From contig NZ_JAPDMV010000005.1 in the NCBI RefSeq assembly GCF_026319305.1, positions 1-64,000 of the forward strand: a DNA stretch of 64,000 bases, given 5' to 3'. The DNA comes from Methylophaga sp. OBS4. GTDB taxonomy: Bacteria; Pseudomonadota; Gammaproteobacteria; Nitrosococcales; Methylophagaceae. Positions 33,838 to 44,700 of the stretch are shown here, piece after piece (positions within the stretch are counted from its first letter, which is position 1; the number at the start of each line of letters is the position of its first letter). The notes beneath the pieces were generated by a model that saw only the letters and a list, made by a program, of their open reading frames with translations, ran no database searches and was not told the origin of the DNA. A program made the translations under genes and the position numbers.

Positions 33838-35745
33838 ATGGGCGTTGATGCACACAAGGAAACATTGGGTTTCCAGACTGAGGTCAAACAATTATTGAAT
33901 CTGATGATTCATTCACTGTACAGCAATAAGGAAATCTTTCTGCGTGAATTGGTTTCCAATGCGGCGGATGCAGCGGATAAATTACGTTTCGAAGCGTTAT
34001 CAGATGATGCTTTATATGAAGATGACGGCGAACTGAAGATTCGTGTGGCGTTCGACAAGGATGCGCGCACCATCACTATCTCCGATAACGGTATCGGTAT
34101 GAACCGTGAAGAAGTCATCGAAAACATCGGCACGATTGCCCGTAGCGGCACCCGCAAGTTTTTCGACAGCCTGACCGGTGATCAAACCAAAGATTCGCAA
34201 TTGATCGGCCAGTTCGGTGTCGGTTTCTACTCCTCATTTATCGTCGCCGACAAAGTCACGTTGCGTACCCGCCGTGCCGGCTTGGGCGCTGAACATGGCG
34301 TGCAGTGGGAATCCGGTGGTGAAGGCGAGTTCACTATTGAAACTATCGAAAAGCCGGAGCGCGGTACCGAAGTCACCTTGCATTTGCGTGAAGATGAGGA
34401 TGAATTCCTGAGCGGCTGGCGTCTGCGCAACATCATCAGCAAATATTCCGATCACATCAATCTGCCGATTGTGATGGCGAAAGAGCCGGTTCCGAATGAA
34501 AAAGGCGAAATCGACGAAGCCGATCAGGGCGAAGAAACTGTTAATAAGGCGACTGCCCTGTGGACGCTGTCGAAAAATGATATTTCCGATGACGAATACA
34601 AAGAGTTCTACAAGCAGATCGCACATGACTTCCAGGACCCACTGAGCTGGAGCCATAACAAGGTCGAAGGTAATATCGAATACACCTCGCTGTTGTATAT
34701 CCCGTCGAAAGCGCCGTTCGACCTGTGGGATCGTGACCGCATGCACGGCATCAAGCTGTATGTGAAACGCGTATTCATTATGGAAGACAGTGAGCAGTTG
34801 ATGCCGCGTTATCTGCGCTTTATCCGCGGTGTGGTCGATACCAATGATCTGCCGCTGAACGTATCACGCGAAATCCTGCAAGGCAGTAAAACCATCGACA
34901 CCATCCGTGCCGCTTCAGTGAAAAAAGTACTGAGCGAACTGAGCAAGATGGCTAAAAACGAACCTGAACAATACGCCGAATTCTGGAAAGAGTTTGGTCA
35001 GGTCATTAAAGAAGGTCCGGGCGAAGATTTTGCCAACAAGGAAACTCTGGCCAAGCTGCTGCGTTTTGCTTCCACCGAATCCGGAACAACTGATCAGATC
35101 GTGTCGCTGGAAGACTATGTCAGCCGCATGAAAGACAAGCAGGACAAAATCTACTACATTACCGCCGAAAGCTATGCCGCTGCGAAAAACAGTCCGCATC
35201 TGGAAGTGTTCCGCAAGAAAGGCATCGAAGTGCTGCTGCTGACCGACCGGGTTGATGAATGGCTGGTCAACTCTTTGACCGACTTTGACGGTAAACACCT
35301 GCAATCGGTTGCCAAAGGCGACTTGGATCTGGGTGAGCTGGAAGATGAAGAAGAGAAAAAAGCCCACGAAGAAACCGATAAAAACTTTGAGGATCTGGTC
35401 GAGCGCGTTAAGAAAGAGTTGGAAGACAAAGTCAAAGACGTGCGTCTGACGCATCGCTTGACCGACTCGCCAGCCTGTCTGGTTGCCGATGTCTATGATA
35501 TGAGCGCCAACCTGGAACGGATGCTGAAAGCAGCGGGGCAAGATGTGGCCGGCAGCAAACCGATTCTTGAGCTGAACCCGGAACATCCGATGGTTGCAAA
35601 ACTGAAAGACGAAAAAAATGATGGTCGTTTTGTCGACTGGACATCTATTTTGTTTGACCAGGCGCTACTGGCGGAAGGCGGACAACTCGACGATCCGGCC
35701 AGCTATGTTAAACGTATTAACGAACTGCTGTTGAATATCAGTTGA
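33838..35745 (+). CDS. htpG: Chaperone HtpG (Hsp90 family)
   Basis: The homodimeric ATP-dependent cytosolic chaperone. 635 residues from the ATG at 33838, preceded by an ACGGAGG SD at 33821-33827. GHKL ATPase motifs are [18 protein letters not shown] (Glu, Asn), SDNGIGM and [14 protein letters not shown]. The middle-domain catalytic arginine lies in [11 protein letters not shown]. The C-terminal dimerisation domain ends NELLLNIS. Transcribed from the sigma-32 promoter at 33765-33793. Terminated by the perfect stem at 35850-35879, directly in front of hslO. Confidence 0.97.
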   Translation: MGVDAHKETLGFQTEVKQLLNLMIHSLYSNKEIFLRELVSNAADAADKLRFEALSDDALYEDDGELKIRVAFDKDARTITISDNGIGMNREEVIENIGTIARSGTRKFFDSLTGDQTKDSQLIGQFGVGFYSSFIVADKVTLRTRRAGLGAEHGVQWESGGEGEFTIETIEKPERGTEVTLHLREDEDEFLSGWRLRNIISKYSDHINLPIVMAKEPVPNEKGEIDEADQGEETVNKATALWTLSKNDISDDEYKEFYKQIAHDFQDPLSWSHNKVEGNIEYTSLLYIPSKAPFDLWDRDRMHGIKLYVKRVFIMEDSEQLMPRYLRFIRGVVDTNDLPLNVSREILQGSKTIDTIRAASVKKVLSELSKMAKNEPEQYAEFWKEFGQVIKEGPGEDFANKETLAKLLRFASTESGTTDQIVSLEDYVSRMKDKQDKIYYITAESYAAAKNSPHLEVFRKKGIEVLLLTDRVDEWLVNSLTDFDGKHLQSVAKGDLDLGELEDEEEKKAHEETDKNFEDLVERVKKELEDKVKDVRLTHRLTDSPACLVADVYDMSANLERMLKAAGQDVAGSKPILELNPEHPMVAKLKDEKNDGRFVDWTSILFDQALLAEGGQLDDPASYVKRINELLLNIS

Positions 35746-35761
35746 GCAATAATAAATGGTG

Positions 35762-35820
35762 TCATGCTGGCCGGAGTGGAGGCATCTCAAAGATTCCTCG
35801 GCTTCGCTCGGAATGACATA
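35762..35820. repeat. GTCAT...ATGAC dispersed repeat with CTCGGCTTCGCTCGG core
   Basis: Between htpG and its terminator. Outer GTCAT/ATGAC and inner CCTCGGCTTCGCTCGG half-palindromes belong to the widespread class of bacterial repeats reading CTCGGCTTCGCTCGGAATGAC. A related GCAATGACGG unit occurs at 38397-38427. Confidence 0.55.
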
Positions 35821-35849
35821 GTCAGCTGATTGGCTATATGAGTTAAAAT

Positions 35850-35879
35850 GCCGGACAGGGAACTGTCCGGCTTTTTTTT
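35850..35879 (+). terminator. Intrinsic terminator of htpG, ten bases before hslO
   Basis: A 9-bp perfect stem GCCGGACAG / CTGTCCGGC with a GGAA tetraloop is followed by eight T residues (35872-35879). hslO ATG is at 35889, so the terminator occupies the place where an SD and promoter would be expected. Confidence 0.93.
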
Positions 35880-35888
35880 AATAAAATT

Positions 35889-36791
35889 ATGAGTGGTGCG
35901 ACCTTGCAGTCAGATTTATTACAACGATTTCTTTTTGATAATGCGCCGATTCGTGGTGAGTGGGTGAACCTGCAGGAATGCTGGCAAGAGGTGTTGTTAC
36001 GCCATGACTATCCGCCTGCCATTCGCCGCGTATTGGGTGAAATGATGGCGGCGGCGGCTTTGTTAACAGAAACCGTGAAAATCAGCGGCAGGCTGGTGCT
36101 GCAAATTCGTTCCAAAGGGCCGGTGTCGTTGATGATGGTGGAATGTACCAGCGAACATACCCTGCGTGCTTTTGCACAATGGCAGGGCCATGTGACTGAT
36201 GATGCCGGGTTAAAAGACGTGACCGGGGACGGTACTTTGGCGATAACCATTGAAATGGAAGACGCCAAGCAGCCTTATCAGGGCGTGGTCAGTCTGCAGG
36301 ATGACTCTATCGCTAACACGCTGGAAACTTATTTCGAACAGTCGGAACAACTGGCGACCCGTATCTGGCTCAGTGCCAGTGATCATGCGGCTTCTGGACT
36401 GCTTTTGCAGCAACTGCCCAGCGAAGAAAAACAAAAACACGAAACCGAGGAACACTGGTCGCGGATCAGTCAGCTGGCAGCGACGGTGACTGATGATGAA
36501 TTACTGAATCTTGATATTGAGACCTTGCTGCATCGCCTGTTTCATGAAGAGCAGGTCAGGTTGTTTGAACCGGCCAGTCTGGCTTTTGCCTGCACCTGTT
36601 CACGCTCACGGGTGGCGGAAACCATCAGCCTGCTGGGCAAACAGGAAGCGGAACAGATTCTTGATGAGCAGGGCGAGATTGAAGTGGCCTGCGAGTTTTG
36701 TAACGAGCATTATCATTTCGACAAAGTTGATGTGACGGAACTATTCATTGACACCGTATCGGCTGAGAGTGATCCGAATACTTTGCATTAG
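35889..36791 (+). CDS. hslO: Redox-regulated holdase chaperone Hsp33
   Basis: 300 residues. Alignment of the N-terminus with E. coli Hsp33 (LLQRFLFDNAPIRGEWV against the LHRYLFENFAVRGELV block) supports the start at 35889, although no SD is visible. The C-terminal zinc switch has CTC (in FACTCSRSR) and CxxC (in VACEFCNEHYHFD), the four cysteines that bind zinc when reduced and form disulfides under oxidative heat stress to activate the chaperone. A terminator-like stem lies directly upstream; another terminator follows at 36827-36860. Functionally paired with htpG in heat and oxidant defence. Confidence 0.95.
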   Translation: MSGATLQSDLLQRFLFDNAPIRGEWVNLQECWQEVLLRHDYPPAIRRVLGEMMAAAALLTETVKISGRLVLQIRSKGPVSLMMVECTSEHTLRAFAQWQGHVTDDAGLKDVTGDGTLAITIEMEDAKQPYQGVVSLQDDSIANTLETYFEQSEQLATRIWLSASDHAASGLLLQQLPSEEKQKHETEEHWSRISQLAATVTDDELLNLDIETLLHRLFHEEQVRLFEPASLAFACTCSRSRVAETISLLGKQEAEQILDEQGEIEVACEFCNEHYHFDKVDVTELFIDTVSAESDPNTLH

Positions 36792-36826
36792 GGTTAACTG
36801 GCCCTGAGCTGCTATAAACAGTTGCT

Positions 36827-36860
36827 CCCACGCAGAAAAAGTAATAGCGTGGGTTTTCTT
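36827..36860 (+). terminator. Terminator after hslO
   Basis: CCCACGC (36827-36833) pairs with GCGTGGG (36847-36853) across a 13-base loop and is followed by TTTTCTTTT. The T-rich tail supports intrinsic termination. Confidence 0.7.
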
Positions 36861-36877
36861 TTATTTTAAGGAATAAG

Positions 36878-37022
36878 TAGAAGCGGTCTCAAAAATAGGG
36901 ATCGTGCGTTGAGACAAGGCATGAACCCTGCGAGGAGCGGAGTTTACAAATAGTAAATGAGCACCGGAGCAGGGTTGGTAACACCGTATCAGCGTGCGAT
37001 AGCATTTTTGAGATCGCTTCTA
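36878..37022. repeat. 145-bp nested palindromic element (MITE-like)
   Basis: Outer arms TAGAAGCGGTCTCAAAAAT (left) and ATTTTTGAGATCGCTTCTA (right) pair with one mismatch. Inner arms AACCCTGC and GCAGGGTT enclose a further stem GAGTTTAC / GTAAATGAG. The element occupies most of the hslO-sqr gap. No transposase is nearby; the structure suggests a non-autonomous mobile palindrome or a structured RNA. Confidence 0.75.
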
Positions 37023-37066
37023 GTCAGGCTCATAATCCATGAGCCTGAATACCAGGAACAGCATTT

Positions 37067-38338
37067 ATGGCTCATGTGGTTATTGTAGGTGCCAGCACCG
37101 GTGGTTTGCCCGCTGCTTATGAATTAAAAGCGGCGCTTGGCGAGCAGCATCAAATCAGTGTCGTATCCAATACACCGATGTTTCATTTTGTGCCCAGTAA
37201 CCCTTGGGTTGCGGTCGGCTGGCGTAACCGTCAGCAAATCAGTTTTGATTTGGAACCACCGCTCTCCGCTAAAGGCATCGCCTTTTATGACTGTGGCGTC
37301 AAAACGATTCAGGCCGAAACCAACACATTGATTCTGGGTGATGACAACACACTGGATTATGACTATCTGATTATTGCCACCGGGCCCAAACTCGCCTTTG
37401 ACGAAATTCAAGGACTGGGGCCGGAAGGTTTTACCGAGTCTGTTTGCACCGTTGATCATGCCGAAAATGCCTATATCAGTTGGCAGGATTTTCTCAAAGC
37501 TCCGGGGCCGATTGTAGTCGGGGCGGTGCAGGGCGCATCTTGTTTCGGTCCGGCTTACGAGTTTGCCTTGATTATGAACCGCGCCTTGCGCAAGGCTAAA
37601 ATCCGCGACCGGGTGCCGATGACCTTCGTCACCGCTGAACCCTATATCGGCCATATGGGCCTGGGCGGGGTGGGCGATTCCAAGGGCCTGTTCGAGTCCG
37701 AATTCCGTAAAAACGATATCAAATGGATCACCAATGCCCGGGTGAAATCAGTCGAGTCCGGCAAAATGCTGGTGGAGCAGGTCGATGACAAGGCCGAAAC
37801 CGCCAAAACCCATCAACTGCCGTTTAAATACGCGATGATGATTCCGGCGTTCAAGGGGGTCGATTGTGTGGCCGCTTTGGGCGGTGATGCGGTAAATCCG
37901 CGTGGTTTTCTGAAAGTGGACGACTATCAGCGCAACCCGGTTTATCCCAATATCTTCGGAACCGGTGTCTGTATTGCGATAGCACCGGTAGAAGCCACCC
38001 CGTTGCCAGTCGGTGCGCCGAAAACCGGCTATATGATTGAAAGTATGACCAAAACAGCGGTGGAAAATATCAAGGCCGATATTGAAGGCCGTGAATTGCA
38101 GACCCGGGCGACCTGGAATGCTATTTGTCTGGCTGATCTAGGCCATACGGGGGCCGCTTTTGTTGCCGTCCCGCAAATTCCGCCGCGTAACATTGCCTGG
38201 ATGAAAAAAGGCCGCTGGGTGCAGTGGACCAAAATTGCTTTTGAAAAGTATTTTTTGTACAAGATGAAAAAAGGCATGCCGGAACCGGCGTTGGAACGTT
38301 ATTTTCTTAAATTGTTCGGTATCAGTAAGCTTAAATAA
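37067..38338 (+). CDS. sqr: Sulfide:quinone oxidoreductase
   Basis: A 423-residue FAD enzyme that oxidises sulfide to polysulfide or sulfur and reduces quinone at the membrane. The FAD-binding loop VVIVGASTGGLPAAYEL lies at 4-20 and LIIATGPKLAF at about 101-111. Three cysteines line up by position with the redox cysteines of Acidithiobacillus ferrooxidans SQR (128, 160, 356): C127 in SVCTVDHAE, C159 in GASCFGPAYEF and C354 in NAICLADLGH. The C-terminal region YFLYKMKKGMPEPALERYFLKLFGI is amphipathic, as expected for membrane attachment. No partner sulfur genes are adjacent. Confidence 0.9.
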   Translation: MAHVVIVGASTGGLPAAYELKAALGEQHQISVVSNTPMFHFVPSNPWVAVGWRNRQQISFDLEPPLSAKGIAFYDCGVKTIQAETNTLILGDDNTLDYDYLIIATGPKLAFDEIQGLGPEGFTESVCTVDHAENAYISWQDFLKAPGPIVVGAVQGASCFGPAYEFALIMNRALRKAKIRDRVPMTFVTAEPYIGHMGLGGVGDSKGLFESEFRKNDIKWITNARVKSVESGKMLVEQVDDKAETAKTHQLPFKYAMMIPAFKGVDCVAALGGDAVNPRGFLKVDDYQRNPVYPNIFGTGVCIAIAPVEATPLPVGAPKTGYMIESMTKTAVENIKADIEGRELQTRATWNAICLADLGHTGAAFVAVPQIPPRNIAWMKKGRWVQWTKIAFEKYFLYKMKKGMPEPALERYFLKLFGISKLK

Positions 38339-38354
38339 AATGAAGGTTTGGCCT

Positions 38355-38422
38355 GGCTCCCAGGCTCTGCGTGGGAACCACCCAGTCTGGATCTGGATTG
38401 CCACGGCCTGCGGCCTCGCAAT
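38355..38422. repeat. Two adjacent palindromic repeats before recC
   Basis: The first (38355-38379) is GGCTCCCA / GTGGGAACC, of the same family as 14425-14450. The second (38397-38422) is ATTGC / GCAAT around GGCC-TGC-GGCC, continuing into AATGACGG. Both are short dispersed repeats inside the 169-base sqr-recC gap. Confidence 0.6.
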
Positions 38423-38507
38423 GACGGACTGCTTTACTACCACGAACAGGATTTGCTTCGCCGCCGACATCCCGTAACATTAAGCCTTTGCTATTAGGGA
38501 ATCGGGA

Positions 38508-41500
38508 ATGCTGAAGATTGTTTACAGTAATAGCGCCAGGCAGTTGACTGACTGGCTTGCTGAACAGCATCAATCCGAGCCCTTGCCGCCGTTCGAGGCG
38601 GAAACGGTGATTGTCCAGAGTAACGAGCTGTCACGCTGGCTGTCGCTTTATCTCGCCAATCGGCAGGGTATTGCCGCCAATCTGGAGTTTCCGTTTCCCT
38701 CGGCTTATATCTGGAGTTTGTTTCGTCAGCTCTGGCCCGATATTCCGCTGCAGTCGCCCTATGCCAAATCGTCTTTGGCCTGGCGTATTCAAGCCTTGTT
38801 ACCGGAATGTCAGAATGAAACCGGTTTTGAAGTCGTTTCGGCCTATCTGGCAGATGAAAAAGACGAGCTCAAGCGCTACCAGCTGGCCGAGCGTATCGCC
38901 GATACCTTTGATCAGTACCTGATGTATCGCCCGGACTGGATTGCCAAGTGGGAGCAGGGTGATAGTCCAATCTGGCAGGGCAAGCTCTGGTTTAAGCTGA
39001 CTGCGGATGACGCAGAACCTATGCACCGTGCCCACCTGCTGCAGAAAATGCATCAACTGCTGCAAGAGACCGACACGCCGCCAGCGGGCCTGCCAACCCG
39101 GCTCAGTATCTTCGGTATTTCTGCGTTGCCACCGGTTTATTTGCAGACTTTTGAGCTGCTGGCGCGGTTTGTTGATATCACGTTGTTTTACCTGTCGCCA
39201 AGCGAACATTACTGGGGCGATCTGCGTGACCAGAAACAATTGCAGCGTGAGCAACTGCAATTGAATTTCGAGGAGCCGGACGCAGAACCGGAACCGGGGC
39301 ATCCCTTACTGGCCAGTTTGGGCAAGCAGGGGCAGGAGTTTTTCCGCCAGTTGCAGGACACCCATCACGATGCCGATAGCTGTTTTGTCGAGCCTGAACC
39401 CAGCAGCATGCTTACTGAGCTCAAGCACGATATATTCACATTGGAAGAGCAGGGCAAAACAGCGATAGCTGATAACGATCAGTCGATAGCCATCCATGTC
39501 TGCCACAGTCCGATGCGTGAAATTGAAATCCTGCATGATCAATTGTTGGCAATGTTCGAGCGCGATAAAGATCTGACACCCACCGATATTGTGGTGATGA
39601 CGCCGGATATCGATGTCTATGCCCCTTGGATTGAAGCCGTGTTCGGGACGGCCGACAAGTCGTCGAGTCAGATTCCTTTCAGCATCGCCGACAGCAGCGG
39701 CCAGCAGGAAAGCCTGCTGATCAATACTTTCTACAGCTTGTTGCAGCTGCCGCAGTCGCGGTTTGATGTGGAAACCATATTGGCCTTGCTGGAATGTCCG
39801 GCGGTGCAGGCACGTTTCGGCCTGGATGATGCGGCCTTGAGTTGGATCCGTGATTGGTGCCGGGACACCCGTACGCGCTGGGGATTGGACAACAGCGACA
39901 AAACGGCCTTGGATTTGCCTGCCAATGATGCCAATACCTGGCGCGCCGGTCTTGACCGGCTGTTGCTGGGATATGCGATGCCACTCAACGAACCGGGTCA
40001 GTCCTGGCGGTTATTTGATGGTCAGCTTGCCATGGATGGTATCAGCGGTGAACGCGCCCGTATCGTCGCGGCGTTGTGCGAGTTTATTGATGCGCTGGAT
40101 CATTGGCGCCAGCGCCTGGCCAGACGGTTTTCAATTCATGAGTGGCATAAACAGCTTAATCTGTGTCTGGATGCTTTTTTCCGCACCGAGGGGCTGGAGG
40201 ATAACCAGTTCGACTATGAATTGACCGGTATTCGCACCCAATTGGAAAGGTTGGTGGACAGTGCAGTGCATGCTACTTTCGAGCAGGAGATTGGGGGTGA
40301 GCTGATTTTAAGTTGGCTGCAATCCCACCTGGAGCCGGTCGATAATACCCATCGATTCCTGGGGCATGGCGTGACCTTTTGCGGCATGGTGCCGATGCGC
40401 AGTATTCCGTTCGGCATGGTTTGCCTGATTGGTATGAATGATGAAGTCTTCCCGCGCCGTCAGCCTGCACTCAGTTTTGATCTGCTCGCGCGTGATCACC
40501 GCGAAGGCGATCGCAGTCGGCGTGATGATGACCGCTACCTGTTCCTGGAAGCGCTATTGTCGGCGGATCATTACCTCTACATCAGTTACGTGGGTGCCAG
40601 CATTGTCGATAACAGTGAGATCCCGCCTTCGGTGCTGGTCAGTGATTTACAGGATTTATTAAGCGAGCGTTTTGAGACTGGGTCGGGCGGGGACATTCTG
40701 CAGCATATCGTTACTCATCACCCGCTACAGGCCTTCAGCCGCCGTTATTTTGATGGCAAAGATCCCAAGCTGTTCAGCTTTAATGCTTCGCAGTGTCCGA
40801 TGCTGGAAGCTGCCGAACCACAAGACTGGTTTGATGCTCCGCTGCCGGAGGCGGATGACAGCTGGCGGGAACTGACGGCTTCACAACTGGCCCGCTTTTT
40901 TGTCCATCCGGCAAGGTTTCTATTACGTGAACGGCTGGGCGTCAGGTTGGAGCTGGAAGAAGATGAACTGGAAAGCCGTGAGCCGTTTGAACTCGATGGC
41001 CTGGAAAGCTGGCAACTGCGGCAGTGGCTACTGGATGCCAATCTGTCACAGCGCTGTGACGAGGGATTGAAACCGTTGATTCAGGCGACCGGTATGCTGC
41101 CGCAGGGGTATATCGGTGAAGCCTGGTTTGAGCAGGAGTCCCAAACCGTTGATGACTTTGTCGACAAGCTGATGCCCAGCTTGCCACAGGAAGCGGCTTT
41201 CAGCCTGCCGCTGGATCTTGAAATCGACGGTTTCATTATGGGCGGCCAACTGGAACAGGTCAGTCAGCAAGGCTTGCTCCGCTATCGGCTGGCGAAGAAG
41301 AAAGGCAAGGATTTGATTGCCGCCTGGATTGACCATTTGCTGCTGAATATTCTCAGGCCGGAAGGTGTTACTTTGGAAACCCGCCTGATTCTGCAGGATG
41401 ATGATTTGCTGTTTACCCCGGTGACCGGGCCGAGCCAACTGCTGGCGGATTTGCTCAAGCTCTACTGGCAGGGCTGTCATCAGCCGCTCGCCTTTTTTGA

Positions 41501-41729
41501 TAAAAGCAGCTATGAGTTTGCCCGTGTCAGTCTCAGTGACAAGCCGGAAAAAGCGTTTCCTACTGCTGGCCGTGCCTGGTCGCCTAGCAGCGACAACCAG
41601 CGGGGCGAACAGGATGATCCTTACTATCGCCAGCTTTATCGCGAGCCGCCGCTGGATGAACAGTTTGCCGACATCGCTATGCAAATTTACAGCCCGATTC
41701 AACAGCATCTGCAGGGAAGAAAGTTATGA
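38508..41729 (+). CDS. recC: Exodeoxyribonuclease V subunit gamma (RecC)
   Basis: The non-catalytic subunit recognises Chi and splits the duplex in RecBCD, which processes double-strand breaks. 1073 residues, near the usual ~1120. Landmarks include the N-terminal SNELSRWLSLYLANRQGIAANLEFPFPS, GISALPPVYLQTFELLA and CHSPMREIEILHDQLL, and the central FCGMVPMRSIPFGMVCLIGMNDEVFPRR. It is the first gene of the recC-recB-recD operon; ptrA, found between recC and recB in E. coli, is absent. Stop overlaps the recB start as ATGA. Confidence 0.95.
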   Translation: MLKIVYSNSARQLTDWLAEQHQSEPLPPFEAETVIVQSNELSRWLSLYLANRQGIAANLEFPFPSAYIWSLFRQLWPDIPLQSPYAKSSLAWRIQALLPECQNETGFEVVSAYLADEKDELKRYQLAERIADTFDQYLMYRPDWIAKWEQGDSPIWQGKLWFKLTADDAEPMHRAHLLQKMHQLLQETDTPPAGLPTRLSIFGISALPPVYLQTFELLARFVDITLFYLSPSEHYWGDLRDQKQLQREQLQLNFEEPDAEPEPGHPLLASLGKQGQEFFRQLQDTHHDADSCFVEPEPSSMLTELKHDIFTLEEQGKTAIADNDQSIAIHVCHSPMREIEILHDQLLAMFERDKDLTPTDIVVMTPDIDVYAPWIEAVFGTADKSSSQIPFSIADSSGQQESLLINTFYSLLQLPQSRFDVETILALLECPAVQARFGLDDAALSWIRDWCRDTRTRWGLDNSDKTALDLPANDANTWRAGLDRLLLGYAMPLNEPGQSWRLFDGQLAMDGISGERARIVAALCEFIDALDHWRQRLARRFSIHEWHKQLNLCLDAFFRTEGLEDNQFDYELTGIRTQLERLVDSAVHATFEQEIGGELILSWLQSHLEPVDNTHRFLGHGVTFCGMVPMRSIPFGMVCLIGMNDEVFPRRQPALSFDLLARDHREGDRSRRDDDRYLFLEALLSADHYLYISYVGASIVDNSEIPPSVLVSDLQDLLSERFETGSGGDILQHIVTHHPLQAFSRRYFDGKDPKLFSFNASQCPMLEAAEPQDWFDAPLPEADDSWRELTASQLARFFVHPARFLLRERLGVRLELEEDELESREPFELDGLESWQLRQWLLDANLSQRCDEGLKPLIQATGMLPQGYIGEAWFEQESQTVDDFVDKLMPSLPQEAAFSLPLDLEIDGFIMGGQLEQVSQQGLLRYRLAKKKGKDLIAAWIDHLLLNILRPEGVTLETRLILQDDDLLFTPVTGPSQLLADLLKLYWQGCHQPLAFFDKSSYEFARVSLSDKPEKAFPTAGRAWSPSSDNQRGEQDDPYYRQLYREPPLDEQFADIAMQIYSPIQQHLQGRKL

Positions 41730-44700
41730 GCTTGTTTGATGCGGCGACAGTTAATCTGCAGGGGCTGAACCTGATAGAAGCCAGTGCCGGCACCGGCAAG
41801 ACTTTCACATTGGCCGAGCTTTATTGCCGTCTGATCACCGAAAAGCAGTTGGAGGTGAACCAGATCCTGGTCGTGACTTATACCCGCGCGGCAACCGAAG
41901 AACTGCGCAGCAGATTACGCAAACGGCTGGTGGATGAAAGGCAGAAACTGAGCAAGCAGGGCAGCAGTAATCTGACAGCCCTCAAGCGCTTGAAACTGGC
42001 GATACAGAGTTTTGATGAAGCGGCGATTTTTACCATCCACGGCTTTTGCCAACGGGCCTTGCAGGACTTTGCCTTTGAAAGCGGCCATTTCTTTGATATG
42101 GAAATGGTTACCGACGAGCAGGAAATCAAACAAGCCGTGGTGGATGATTTCTGGCGTCGCCATGTCAGTACGGCCGATGCCGATTTTGCCCGCTACCTGC
42201 TGAACCAGAAACAAACCCCGGATACGCTGCTCAAAGCCGTCGGCAACTTGCCCGGCAAGCCTTATCTGACTTATCTGCCGCTACCGGAAGTTGATCCGCA
42301 GAAAATGCAGCTTCAGGCCGAGACGGACTTTAATTCACTCAAGCAATGCTGGCGTGACTATAACGCGGAAGTTATTGATATCGTTACTGATAACGACTTG
42401 CTCAAGCCCCGCAACTACCGCTCTGATTGGGTCAAAAACTGGCTGATCATGCTGGAAGCGCTTATGCAGGAGCCCGACTTACCCGATCAGGTGTTTGAGC
42501 AAATCGATCGCTTTACCCGCGAGCGGCTGGAGCCTGCGCTGCAGAAAGGTAAAGCTTTGCCTGACCATCCATTCTGGGCACATGCCGAGCGTTTCATCAA
42601 CTCGCATCAGCAGCTCAAAGCCGGCCGGGAAATTCAGCTGCAGCAACTGCGTATGCAACTGGCGGGTTACCTGCGTGAAGAACTGGCCAGACGCAAGCTG
42701 CAACTTAAATTACAAGCCTTTGATGATCTGCTGCTCAACCTGCAACAGGCGTTGCATAGCAAGCAGGGCGGCAAGCTGGCAGCGCAGATCAGGCAGCAAT
42801 TCCAGGCGGCGCTGATCGACGAGTTTCAGGATACCGACCCGATTCAGTACGACTGCTTCAACACGATATTTGCCGGCAGCGGCCAGCCGGTATTTTTTGT
42901 CGGCGATCCCAAGCAGGCGATCTACAGCTTCCGTGGCGCCGATATCTTTACCTACCTGAATGCCAAGCAAGCTTCAGAGCGTGAATTCAACCTCGACACC
43001 AACTGGCGCTCGCATCCGCTGCTGGTTGATGCGGTCAACACGTTGTTTGAGCGGGTGGAAAAGCCGTTTATCTATGATGATATTCCATTTTACCCAGTCA
43101 AATCGGCACGTGATAACACGCCGGCTCTGACCGTTTCCGGCAAGGCCGGTGCACCACTGGAATTTATCTGGCTTGATGGCGAGCAAGACGTTATCAACAA
43201 AGGTGAGATGGAGGGCCTGTCAGCCAGCATGACTGCCGGACAGATCGCCGGGCTGATTCAGCAATCCAATCAGGGCGAGGTGTTGCTGACCGACAAGGAA
43301 GGCAATAGCCGGGCTTTGAATGGGGGTGATATTGCCGTGCTGGTTCGCAGTCATAGCCAGGCGGCGTCGATTCAACAGGCGCTGCGTCATCGCGGTATCA
43401 ATAGCGTGCAGCAGTCGCGCGACAATGTGTTTCAGTCGGAACAGGCAGTGATGCTGGAGCGGGTGTTGATGGCAGTCGCCAATCCGGGCAATGACAGATT
43501 GATCGCCACCGCACTGGCAACGCCCATATTTGCCAAAACCGCACTGCAGATTTACGAATTGCAGCAGGATGACAACCTGTGGCTGGCGCAGTCCGACTTT
43601 TTCATGTCGCTGCATGAAAGCTGGCGCACCTCCGGTTTTATCGTGATGTTGCGATCTCTGCTGGTGAAACTGGATGTGCAACGCCGCCTGCTGCAACAGC
43701 CGGACGGCGAACGCCAACTGACCAATCTGATGCATCTGGCGGAGCTGGTTCAGGCTTATGCCAGCCGCCGCAACAGCACCATGGAAGCGGTGCTGACCTG
43801 GTTTGCGTCACAGCGCCAATCCAGTGCCGCGGCGCAAGATGCCGCGCAGATCCGGCTGGAAAGTGATGAACAACTGGTCAAAGTCATAACCATCCACACC
43901 AGCAAGGGGCTGGAATATCCGGTGGTGTTCTGTCCTTTCCTTTGGCATCAGGGCAAACCGAAACAAAAACCGGCGGTGATGGTTTTTCATCGCGGCGAGC
44001 ACAATGAGGCCTGTGCCGCTTTTGGCGAACCCGGCTTTGCCGAGGCCGGGCCGATTGCCGCCGAGGAGGAAAAAGCCGAAGACCTGCGCCTGCTTTATGT
44101 TGCTTTAACCCGGGCTCGTGAGCGTTGCATCATCCTGTGGGGCGCAGCGAAAGAGTCGCAAAAAACAGCTATGTTCAATTTGCTGCATGGTGATCTGGAT
44201 AAGCCGGATGTTGCCCGGATGCATGCTGATCTAGCGGCATTGGCAGCCGACTATCCCGCTAATATTGCCTTGCTGAAAGGTGAGAGTGACTTCGGTACGG
44301 TTGTTGATTCAGTCTCGACCGCAACGGCTTTGATGCCGCGCCAGTTTAAAGGGACGATTGCTTATCCCTGGCAAGTGGGCAGTTTCAGCAGCCTGACGCG
44401 CGGTCACACTATCGAACAACCTGACTATGATGCCGACACGGTCGTTGCTGACTGGCAGCCATCGGCCGAAACGCGGCAGGACCGGTTTGGTTTCCCGCGC
44501 GGCTCTAATGCCGGTACCTGTTTGCACAGCCTGTTCGAAAATTGGGATTTTCAAACCACCGGACATGAATGGCAGCAGCTTGTTACTAAAACCCTGAATC
44601 AATACGGCATTGACAGTAGCTGGTCGCCTGTTGTCAGCGATTGGCTGCAATCGGTAGTGAAAACACCGCTGGCTGAAGGTAGTACGCTTACCTTGGATGG

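Noticed and set aside
34915-35586. 223-residue minus-strand open frame opposite htpG
   Set aside because: It is complementary to highly conserved htpG sequence, has Phe/Gln-rich shadow composition and no SD.
41046-41708. 220-residue minus-strand frame within recC
   Set aside because: No SD, no domain, low-complexity Gln/Arg shadow of recC.
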